This document shows positions 24,601 through 33,990 of a stretch of DNA of 64,000 bases, in pieces. The DNA is from Chlamydomonas sphaeroides. Lineage: Eukaryota > Chlorophyta > Chlorophyceae > Chlamydomonadales > Chlamydomonadaceae. Position 1 is the stretch's first letter. Each line of letters begins with the position of its first letter. Under the pieces are notes generated by a model. It did no database searches. It saw nothing but the letters and a program-made list of their open reading frames with translations, and was not told where the DNA came from. The stretch spans positions 1 through 64,000 of the forward strand of contig BDDC01000108.1 in NCBI GenBank assembly GCA_001662425.1. Direction: 5' to 3'. The position numbers and the translations under genes are program-made.

Positions 24601-27600
24601 CTCGGCGGCCGGTGACGTGTTGATGCCGCTGCCGTCGTCCGATGAGCGTTTGTCGACGGGCTTGCCACCGGCCGCCGCTGTGGCGGTGGCCGTCGGCGTT
24701 GCGCCGCCGGAGGGAGGCGGGCGGCGGGCCGGCGACGGCCGATCACGCCGAGCACGCGGCTCCGTTGTGTCTACCACTGGCAGGGCACCCGACGCCGTGT
24801 CTTGCAGTCGCCGCAGCTCCAGCGGCACCAGCTTGCCGCTAGCTGCAGCAGCCCCCGTTGCGCCGCTACCGGCGGCGCCATCTGACCGCCCTGACCGCTG
24901 CGGCGCCTTGGTGACCGCCGCAGCCCCGGCCTCAGCCTCCGAAACGGCAGCGTCTGCAGCCGCCGGCGCTTTGACCTTGTCCGCCGTTGCGCTAGCCGGC
25001 CGGCTTGAGGCCGGCTGGGCAGTGCCAGAAGTAGGCTTGCGTGCAGCTGGCTGCTGCCGCGCATCGGGGCTCACGGTGCTCGTGCGCAGCTTGCGTGGAG
25101 CGGGAGCCGGGGCGCGCACGGCCTCAGCCGCAGCTTCGCTCTCGCTGCCGCTGTCGCTGACGGCGTTCGACGGGCTGTCCTCTACGGCATCGTCGCTGCT
25201 GCTCGCGGTGTCGTCGGCGGCCTCGCTGCCGCTGCTCTTAGCCTTTTTGGCGGGCAGCGGCGCGGGCTTGGGGACCAGCCGGGAGCTGGTCCGCCGATCC
25301 GCGGGCTCGGGAGCGGACAAGCGCGCCATGCGGCGCTGCTTCTCGCCCTTGCGGTCACGGGCCGGCTGAGACTGCGCACGTGTCATCCGACCACGGTCGC
25401 GGCTGCGGTTACGGGCACCACCGGGGCCCCGCTCGTCGTCGCTTTCGTCGCCGCTGCTGCTCGCTCCCGCATCCTCGGAGTCCGCCTCGTCGCCGCTGCT
25501 CTCCGGCTCGTCATCGACAGACACTGACCCGTCATCATCTGAGCTCGGCGAGGCCCGCCGGCGGTTGTTCTGGGCAGCAAGGCTTGTGCGTGGCGCCTCA
25601 GGCCCCTTGCCGCTCCGAGTGCTGCGGCCACCACTGCGGCCATCAGCAGCTCCGCTGACCTGCTTCGACTTGGGACCCGTGGCTGCTGCTGCAGGCGCCT
25701 CCACCTTAACAGTATCCTGGCGGGGTGACTCATCCGCCTTGCCGGGTTTCTTGGGCACGGCGGACAAGCGAATCCCTGCTAGCCGCCGGATCTCCGCTGG
25801 CAGGTCTGCCACGCCGTCGTCGCCAGCGTCTGAGGCTGCCTTTCCAGAGGACTGCGCTGCCGATGCTAAGGCTTCCACCTTGAGGCGCTTGCGCGGGGGC
25901 ACCGCAGCGTTGCCGTCCACGGAGTGCGGAGCCGCCGCCGACTTGGGAAGTGCCGGCACGGGCTTCGGCGCAGCGATGGGCGCGGTTTTACGGCCGTCCT
26001 TGCTAGACGCGGCAGCGCCCGCCGCAGGCTGCTGACGGCTGGTCGTGGCCGCAGGCGCGAGCGGGGGCTTCTTGGGCGCCGCGCTGCTGATGCCGCCATC
26101 GCGAGCCGGTCGAGCAGCGGAGCTATCACGGGGCTTGCTGGCCGCAGTCGCCGAGCCCTTCGGCTGGGCAGCCGACGCGGCTGCAGCCTTAACCGGAGCT
26201 GGCTTGGGCGCAGCCTTGGCGGGCACACGCGCAGGCGAGGGAGCGTCCTCGTCTTCGCTGGACGCCTGCGTAGCACCAGAATCGTCCGACTCCGAGCCTG
26301 ACTCTGACCTGGACTCCGCATCGGACGCGTCCGAGCCCGGCTCTGAGCCCGACTCCGACCCAGACTGCGAGCTGGACTCCGAGCCCGACTCCGACCGTTC
26401 AGATTCCGCCGCTGCCGCCTGCTGCCGCGTGCGCTGGCCCCCAGTCTTGTTGCCAGCGCCAGCTGCAGGCTTTGATGCACCAGCCCCCGGCTGCTCCTCC
26501 AGGCCTGACAGCAGAGGGCAGAGGGTGGAAGTCGCATCAGCGTCTTCCAGGTGCTCGGTTCAGGTCCGGGACAGTATCAGTGCCAGGTTCATCCCCACCA
26601 CGCAGTAGCAGCAACGCTATAAAGCGCAGCGCCCAGTGTCGGGGCCCCGTGACAGCAATTACGTGCAACGAAGCAACGGGGTGGTGTGGGAATGGGGCGG
26701 GGGCGGTGCGGCCTAACCCCCGCATATCCGAGGGGAAGGGGCAACCAGTGCGGCATCGACAGAAGGCAGACCATCATGGACTGCAAAGATATGTGCCGTT
26801 TCCAGGCGGGTGCCGGCGGGCACACCAAGGTTGCTGATGGTAAAGGTTGCCGACCGACCCCAACAGCAGCGCCGTCGTCACGCATTCCGTTGGGCCATGC
26901 ACCACGGCAAGAAGAACTGCATCGTTTCTCACCATTGCCGGGCGGTTTGCACCACCATTTCGGCGGAGCTTTGCGTTTCCTGTCCAGCGCCAGAAACTCG
27001 CCGACCTACGAGGTACATGCGGTGAACATGTAGAGGAATGTTGTCAGCTGAGCAAGTCCAACAAGCGCTGCGCATAGCCCGTCCGCGGGAGCGGCAACGC
27101 GCCCGCGCGAAGCTGCGCCGCGCCCGAACTTTGTGCCCGAGAGTCCAATTGCCCCGCCCCCAAGGCAGATGACATCCTCCTCCGATCAGAATGGAGCCAG
27201 GCTTGCCTGCTCGAGTGCGAGGCGGAACGGCTTTGTCTTCTTGCTCCAAAAGCCCTGGTCGATGCCCTCCTTCCACACAATTGCGTCCGTCTCCTTCACC
27301 CAGGCGACCTCCACAGTGCCAAAGAACATGACAGGGACGCTGTTGCTCTTGTTGTGGGCCGCTGCGTTGAGATCCTTCCGCCGGGCCGCCGCATCCGCCT
27401 TTAGAATTTGGGCCTGCACACACGGTTACAGTAACGCAGCGCCCGCGATGCTGAGGGGGTCGCGGAGCTGCTAACGGCAGCAACAAGTTGACCGCACCCC
27501 CCAACTCACCGGCCACGCCGGAAAGCCCTTCACGCGCGCCCACACGACTTGCGCCACCTTAGCCTCAGCCACAAGCTTCGGCGCAGCGAGCGCCTCAAGC

Positions 27601-27629
27601 CCGGCCTCGGCCAGCTCCTTCAGCGACAT
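18694..27629 (-). CDS. Histone lysine methyltransferase, PWWP-AWS-SET-postSET-Tudor-like
   Basis: Twelve exons, all in phase, 2232 residues: 27629-27510, 27413-27207, 27005-26933, 26504-23023, 22901-22767, 22655-22536, 22402-22280, 22077-21960, 21541-21298, 21152-20967, 20806-19654, 19431-18694. The PWWP domain opens the protein (VVWARVKGFPAWP, 28-40; VPVMFFGTVEVAWV). A ~1150-residue Ser/Ala/Pro/acidic linker follows. The AWS zinc module (GCGNNCLNR, CPCGDLCNN) spans about 1340-1395, SET about 1400-1525 (NRGWGVRA, YAGEVID, LINSSCDPNCETQKW, ELVYDY) and post-SET CMCGSKNCRG 1533-1542. A Tudor-like fold (VEVLWDGDEQYYRAV, YEDGGTEKLCLDEV) covers about 1552-1600, and a Gln/Ala/His-rich tail ends it. 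AWS plus this SET type marks the ASH1/NSD/SETD2 group, which methylates H3K36. The usual NHSC motif reads NSSC. The second intron starts with GC. The start ATG precedes the PWWP exon directly. Confidence 0.93.
27207..27629 (-). other. PWWP domain exons of the SET gene
   Basis: Exons 27629-27510 and 27413-27207 could be mistaken for a separate small gene ending at a TGA near 27186. A small third exon (27005-26933, encoding VGEFLALDRKRKAPPKWWC) ends with one leftover base and joins in frame to the 26504 exon, which starts with two leftover bases. This phase match ties the PWWP domain to the SET protein. Confidence 0.85.
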
Positions 27630-28124
27630 GGCAGCGCTCGGTGCAGCGCTCCGCCCTTGACGGGCCCCGAAACGCCGATGCTATCGCATTGTAACAGCAC
27701 ACGACGAGGCAGCTACGGCCACGTCTAGCGATACAAGCAAACAGAGGCAAATTCGGGCGCACGGAAACGCTTTCTTTAGACAAGCTTGAAGTGCGGGTGG
27801 TTGATGCAGCTTTGTGTAGAGGTTGTGGTAGCGGTGGTGTGGTGTGGAGACGGAAGCGCCTCGCTGCAGCGCAAGGGAAGCGAAAATTTGCAATGCAGCG
27901 ACTTTGCGAAAATTTGCAAGCGCCCCTATGGCGCCTTCTGCCCTCACAACACCCTTCCTAGGCTGCAATCTTTTATGCTTGTTCGCTTGCGTTGTGACGA
28001 TACACCGGGCGCGGTCCAGCTAACGCGAACGCGCACCAACCGTACCACCGCGTCGCTTGTGTTGTGATCCAGCTGAAAGACACCATCGCTGCACATTCAA
28101 AAACGTGACATAGCTGGACGACCT
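27630..28124. promoter_or_regulatory. Bidirectional promoter region, SET gene / bL19m
   Basis: The two start codons are 495 bases apart and point away from each other. The stretch is A/T-richer than its surroundings and contains a 14-base direct repeat, GCGAAAATTTGCAA, at 27880-27893 and 27906-27919. Confidence 0.6.
27880..27919. repeat. Paired 14-base direct repeat GCGAAAATTTGCAA
   Basis: Two identical copies, start to start 26 bases, inside the shared promoter region. GCGAAA on one strand is TTTCGC on the other, which resembles the core of E2F sites; this is a resemblance only. Confidence 0.8.
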
Positions 28125-29535
28125 ATGTTGGGCGGCATCGGCATCCGCGCGGCCGCAGGCTCGGCGGCAACGGCATCCACCTCATACGCATCGGCACTAT
28201 GGGCTTCCATGACGGTACCGGCGCTGATCCAGGCGTGCACCGCACATGCGTGCCGAGCACTGAGCACCTCGGCCACGCCCCCGCCGGCGCCGTCTGACGC
28301 AGCGCCGACGCCCCGGCCACCAGCGCCAGCAAGCACTTCCGCATCACCTGAAGCAAGCAGAACCGCAGCCGCAGCTGGGCCGCTCAACTCTAGCCCCAGC
28401 AGCGCAGCCACCGACGACGATGACGACCTGCTCCCGCAAGCCAGCAGCTCGGGGTCACCACCGCCCACTGTCCCGCAGCCGACCGGCGGCGTCCCGCGCA
28501 TCCACCTGCCACCGCACGTCCTCAACGCCCTGCGGCCGCCGGTGGAGCCCTACACGGTGGTGCCTAAGCAGGCGCAGCGCCCCACCAGCACGCCCGCGCT
28601 GTACACGCCCTGGACCCCCACGGCTGCGCTGCAGCGGCGTAGCCACGTCTCCCGCCGCATGCGCTTCCTGGTGCAAGTGCTGGAGCGCGAGCAGGTGGAG
28701 CGAATGCAGCGCGAGCGGCCACTGCCGGACTTCCGGTCTGGCGACGTGCTCGAGGTGCGCATGGTGGTGCCTGAGGCGGAGCGCCGCGTGGTGGTGTACC
28801 GCGGAGTCTGCATCGCGCGCTACCACAAGGGCATCCGCAGCAGCTTCAAGATCTACAACGTCTACCCCGAGACGGGCGGCGTGGTGCAGCACATCCCCGT
28901 CTACATGCCCGACCTTCTGGGGGTGCAGGTGGTGGGCCGCATCCCGGCCACGCAGGTGTGTGCGTGCGGCGGCCCGGCGCGGGGCGGGGCGGCAGCGGGC
29001 CACGATGGAGGGTGCGAAACGCACTGGCTCAGGCCCCCTAGCTCCGAGTCGGGGCGTGCAGAGAGATGGCAGCAGCACGGGCATCGGTGGCTGCGCCCGG
29101 CTCGGACAGGCAACGTAGCGATATCGGTTCGGTCGTGTGTGGGCTGCGGCGCTTGGTGGCGCGGGGCCCCACCGACGGGGCGGGCTAAGGGTTGGGTGCT
29201 GGCGGGCGCTAGATCCATGCGATGGCTGTGTGGGTTTGGGGTGGCCAGCCGCATTCAGCTGGCACACCGTCCTGCCCAGCGGTTCTTCAGGGCGCGTTCC
29301 GGCGTGCGTGCGCAGCGCTGCTGCCGCGCCTCCCACGCCGCGGCCCCGCGGTGTTACCCGCCTAGCGGCCACTGGCCGCCCCGTTCTGTCCCGTCGCCTG
29401 TGTCTCAGAGCTAAACTCGGCCTCTGCCCCGTCGCTTTGCCCCTGTGCCCACAGGAGAGGCTCTTCTACCTGCTGGAGCGCGAAAACGACACCAGCCTGT
29501 CCTTCCAGCAGACCGTCATGTTTGTGCCCAAGTAG
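28125..29535 (+). CDS. Mitochondrial large-subunit ribosomal protein bL19m
   Basis: Two exons, 28125-28955 and 29455-29535, phase 0, 303 residues. Residues from about 195 match bacterial bL19: FRSGDVLEVRMVVPEAERR, YRGVCIARYHKGIRSSFK, an SFKIYNV strand and HIPVYMPDLLGVQVVG. bL19 sits at the 30S-50S interface. The first ~50 residues are rich in Ala, Ser, Thr and Arg without acidic residues and end RALSTSA, typical of a mitochondrial presequence, so a mitoribosomal role is more likely than a plastid one. A long Ser/Pro/Asp linker separates presequence and domain. The C-terminal exon is FYLLERENDTSLSFQQTVMF-like and ends VPK. Confidence 0.9.
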
Positions 29536-29632
29536 CTGGGGAGGCAGGAGCAGCGGAGTGGTAGAGCTGCGGGGGAGGCAGGAGCAGCGGAGTAGTAGAG
29601 CTGCGGGGGAGGCAGGAGCAGCGGGGCAGGCA
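29536..29632. repeat. Minisatellite, ~34-base unit, right after the bL19m stop
   Basis: Nearly three copies of a unit containing GGGGAGGCAGGAGCAGCGGA begin one base after the stop codon and so lie in the 3' untranslated region. Confidence 0.85.
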
Positions 29633-30437
29633 GAGCAGGGAGGAACGCCCAGGGGGGAGGGAGGCGCGCCTAGAGGCGTGCTGTAGCAGCCCCGATACGT
29701 TGCAGCAGGCAGAGGCGCGGGCAGGATTGGCCAAGGGCGAGAGGCTGGCTGCAGAGATCTTGCATGGGTCTGACGACACTGGCGCGCGTGGCTGGATATG
29801 TTTACTGGTCAGCATGTGCCATGGCTGCAATGCCCAGCGCGACGTGCAGGCAACATACTCGTAGTTGTTGCAGGCTTGCCGAGCGGCTTCTGAAGCGTGC
29901 TCCATTTGCTCAAACCTTGCCGTTGCGTTTGAGTGTGTCAACTGCAATGTCAGGCCCTACTGTTATGCGGTAAATGGTCTACGTGGCGGGGGTTCTTGGG
30001 CCAGGGGTCCCCTGCCCCTGGGGTTTTGCGGCCGTGTGCCGGACTAGTCACGCGCAAGCGTTTTGCAACGACAACCCCAAAGTACTTAACAATGAACTGC
30101 TCAGCTGCAGGCACGTAGTTTATTCGCGCTATCTCCTTCAGCTCGCAGACGAGGCACTTCGAGCGGGTATTGCTGCGTCGCCGTTGACATCCTCTGTACG
30201 TTTTGCTTGAACACCAACTTGCCTTACTGCTAAAACCACTCGAAGTTGGGCTTCTGGGCACATTCGGCGAAGAGAAGGATGAGCCCGCCGCCCTAGCGCT
30301 CAACAAGAGCCAGCACAAAATATCATGCACAGCCTATAACAACTTGCACGAGGAGCAAAGGGCCTTTCGAGCCCGGTCGTCGCGCGGGTTCGTGTGAACC
30401 CCAAAGCCCGCGGCGTCCCCTGAGCCAGCGCGGCGCG
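29633..30437. other. Intergenic region with an orphan exon-like piece
   Basis: Mostly non-coding. At 29874-29971 a + strand piece with a good acceptor and a GTAAAT donor encodes a Cys pair pattern (CSICSNLAVAFECVNCNVRP). A minus-strand stretch near 30060-30160 also reads smoothly (KCLVCELKEIARINY). Neither could be joined to a gene. Confidence 0.4.
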
Positions 30438-32896
30438 ATGGCGCTGCCCGGGGAGCCCTCGACGTCAGGGCGCCCAGCTGTGCAGAGCTATCTAGACAAG
30501 ACGAACCCTGCCACCGGAGACGGCATGGTGCTGTACCCCTCCGGTGAGCCTGCCCAGCAGCGATCAAGGCTGCGACGCCTCCCTGACTGCACCCCCGGTT
30601 GACTCCGTAGGCTCGGCCCCTGCCCGCCAGCGCCACGGCCGCGCACCTCATCGCCAACCTCCCCACCTTAAACCCCAACCGTACCCCAACCCCGCCCGGC
30701 CCCCACCCCAGGCAACACGGCCGTGGTGGTGTGCAAGCTGGCCACCGGCCACATCATCACCTTCTTCTCCGACTCGGGCGCGTCCCAGGTGCTGGCGTCC
30801 TTTGACGCGCAGGGCGTGGGCGGCGTCAACCACCCCAACGGCAAGCCCTGGCTCGTAGTTACGGCCTCCGGCTACTCGCTGTCGGACCGCAAGGGCAACA
30901 TCCTGGAGCGGGGCAAGTGGCCCCGGGCCAGCTCAGAGGCCATCACGTGAGCGTGGGGTCTCCCTGGGCCGGGCCCGCGCACCAATGCGCCTGCCCCCAA
31001 TGCGGCAGCGCCTGACCGCCCCCGGCTTGCTGGCGCACGCGCCAACTTCCGGCCCCCGTGGCCCCTCAACCGCCTGTGCCGGCCCATCCAGGCTCGAGCC
31101 GAACGAGGCGCTGACGGTCAAGTTCCTCAGCCGGCAGAACATCACCGCGTCCTTCAGCTCCGGCGACTGCCAGCTGTCGTGGCAGTGCGGCGAGGCGCTC
31201 AAGCGCACCGAGGCGCCGTACACGGTACGGAAAGCGGACAATGACACGCGTGCAGTGTGGGCTGGACATGTCCGAGGCCCCCACACCCGTACCACAGCAC
31301 GCAACCACATGAACACGCTCCCTCCCCTCCCGCAGGCCAAGGTGCTGGGCCGCGGCGAGGGCGGGCGCCTGGAGCTGGACGTGGGGGCCATCCGGCAGCG
31401 CCAGGCGGCGGTGGGCAGCGTGTTCGTGGCGCCGGGGCCGCAGCACCAGGAGACGGAGCGGCCGGGCGTGGGGTCGCTGAAGAAGGCGCTGCGGCGGCTA
31501 GACGCGGGCAGCACGCTGGGCGGCACCGTGGCAGGTGCGGGGGAGCGCGGTCGCCTCGCAGGGTGGGGTCGGAAGGGAGCGGCGAGGCTATGAAGGCGGC
31601 CTGGGGCCGGGCCGGTCATGTGGCCACACCCCACAACGCCTCACTTCTCCCGTCCTCCTCCTTCCCGCGCCGCCCTTGGCCCCGCTTCCGACCATCGCCC
31701 CAGAGTTGCGCTCGCTGGACGCCCGCATGCAGTCCATAGACACGCTGCCGCGGCTGCTGTACGGCACCGCGCGATCCGCCTCCGCCACCGCCTTCCTGGG
31801 CTCGAGCGGCGGCTCGCCGGCCGCCAGCCTAGGCGCCAGCGGCGGGGGGCTGCGAGGATCGCTGCCGGACGACTACGGCAGCCCGGCGCTGAGCGCTACG
31901 CAGCGGCGCTTCGCCAGCACCATGCGCAGCGGCGACAGCGTGCGGGTGCCGTTCAAGGGCAAGCGGGCCAAGCTGCCGCCCATGAGGCTCAAGGAGGTGG
32001 GCGCTGAGGGGCGGGTTGCGAGATGAAGGGGGGGACGGGGTTTGGCAGCGCTCGCAAGCCTCGGCGCTGGACACAAAGGCTAGGTCGGGCTAGGTCGCCT
32101 CACCGGCCGCCGCTATGGCCCTGCCCCCGAACCCAAACCCGCATGCGGCCTTCCTCCCGCCCCCCCCCCCGCAGGTCGAGTCGTCCGTGTTCAGCGACTC
32201 GGCCCCCGGCGACACCCTGTTCGTGCTGTGCGTGCTGGCGGACTGGAACCCGGTGTGCGCCCGCGTGGAGGCGGCTCTGGAGGAGGGGCACGGCCAGCTG
32301 CGGGAGGAGGCCGCCAGCCGCAGTGGGACCGAAGCGGCGCGCATACGGGTGGGTGCGTCTCCGAGTGGCCGCCGGCCGTGCGGCTGGGTGGGGCCGTGGC
32401 TCGTGCGGGGCCTGGGCTGTTCCCCGCCGTCCTCACGCAGCCCGCAGCACCCCTGCCGCCTCGCTTGCGGTGGCAGCGGCTGGCACGGCGGATGCTGCAT
32501 GTCCAAGCGGGGGCCCCGAGCCGGGCGCCACCCACAGCTGTCGGGGCCAGGCCGGGCTAGCGTCGCAGCAGTTGTCAGCCGTCTCACCACGCCCCTCCCC
32601 TCGCCCATCTCCAACTTCCACCCCAGGTGTACAAGGTGGACGCCAGCGAGGGCAGCGTGCTTCAGGACCGCTTCGGCTTCCGCACCGTGCCCTTCTTCCT
32701 GTTTGCGTACGAGGGTCACCTAGTGGCCGCCACCAACAACGTGAGGCAGCCGGCCGAGCTGCGAACCGCGGCGCTCAACGCGCTGCAGCGCGGCCGCAAG
32801 AAGGAGTGGCTGCCCGACGGCTTCCGGCTGCCTCCGGGCGGCGACAACAGCCTGCTCGAGTACATTGGTCCGCACACGGTGCTGCGGGAGCTGTGA
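30438..32896 (+). CDS. FAM194/ERICH6-domain and thioredoxin-like fusion protein
   Basis: Seven exons in phase: 30438-30543, 30712-30946, 31092-31224, 31336-31534, 31704-31996, 32175-32348, 32627-32896; 469 residues. Residues ~31-160 resemble the FAM194 (ERICH6) domain: VLYPSGNTAVVV, FFSDSGASQVLASFDAQGVG, HPNGKPWLVV, then VKFLSRQNITASFSSGDCQL. The C-terminal third is thioredoxin-like: LFVLCVLADWNPVCARVEAA at about 337-356, VYKVDAS, and the cis-proline strand RTVPFFLFAYEG (P402). The active-site CxxC is reduced to WNPVC, so it is unlikely to be an ordinary disulfide reductase. FAM194 proteins in animals are linked with sperm and cilia, which fits a flagellated alga; that role is inference. Domain identity is by eye. 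Confidence 0.75.
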
Positions 32897-33615
32897 TGTG
32901 GGTTGGGGGGAGAAAGGCAGGGGAGCGGGGAGAGGGGAGAGGGACAGGGCGGGCAGAGTGGGGGGAGAGGGGGAGTGAGCAGGCGGCGAGGCGCAGCGGG
33001 CGGCTGGAGAGGCGGGGAGGTGCGCGGAGCGGGGCCGGCGGCACCCGGCTTGTCTGATGGCATGTGCGCTTGGCGAGGTGTTTGCATGGCCGTCAGGGCG
33101 GCGGAGTGCTTTCAATGATACATCAGCGTGGAAGTCAGAGTGAGGTGAGACAACCGCCAGTGCTGGCAGGCCGACGGCTTGAGCACGACTGCTTGGCCCC
33201 GGACAGGGGCTCGGCGCTGGCGGACGGCGGTGCGGAGGGTTCGTAGGGGGCGGCAGGGCGGTGGCGGGCGAAGGCGTGACGCCGCTTATGTGCGCGCGAG
33301 GCGCACGCATCACAACCAGGTGCAGGCTGCTGCTGGCACGGCCGGGAGCTGCGCGAGCAGCGGATGCGACCCTCGACCCGCGGGCCGCCGGTCGATGTCG
33401 TAATTGCCACGTCTTCATGGACCATCGCCACGCCGCGTGTCGTCGGCAGCACCCGCAGCGCGGTGCAGAGTCCCGACGACACACAAGACCTCTGCAGCAG
33501 GGCCTCCGCACCAGCACCGCGCACAGCCAGCGCGATAGCCTTCTCTGCTCAAGCGCTCTCCTCGCATCCGCAACACACGCCGCTCGCCCGCGCCTAAGTC
33601 CGCTCCGCAGCAGCC
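32897..33615. other. Intergenic region before the dehydrogenase gene
   Basis: Begins with G-rich GGGGAGAGGG-type purine runs in the 3' flank of the previous gene. No gene seen. The last ~100 bases are the likely promoter and leader of the dehydrogenase gene. Confidence 0.5.
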
Positions 33616-33923
33616 ATGCAGGCGGTCGCGGCCGTCACCGAGGCCATGAAGTCGCTCGCCACGTCCGTCACCGGCGGCGAGGGCAAGACGCAGGTCGGCG
33701 CGACGGCTGCGCCCGGCTGCGGCCGGCCTTGTCACCACTCCGACACCGGCCCGCAGCGACCTCTCTCGCCCCTTCCCTTCCCTGCTTGCTGCTGCGACGA
33801 GGTATTGGACGTAACCCTGTCTGATCTGCTCGCTTGCTGCGGCCGCCCACGCTCAGGTCGACACGGGCGGCAACCTGGCTGACCTGGCCGGCCACCCCTT
33901 CCAGAAGAACGCCCAGGTGCGGT

Positions 33924-33990
<67 letters not shown>

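Noticed and set aside
23033..25369. Long open frame (778 codons) on the + strand
   Set aside because: It is antisense to the large SET-gene exon, consists of Ser/Ala/Arg runs and has no motif; GC-rich coding sequence leaves long open frames on the opposite strand.
27186..27629. PWWP exons as an independent small gene
   Set aside because: It would end a few codons after a GC donor; a third exon with matching phase joins it to the SET gene.
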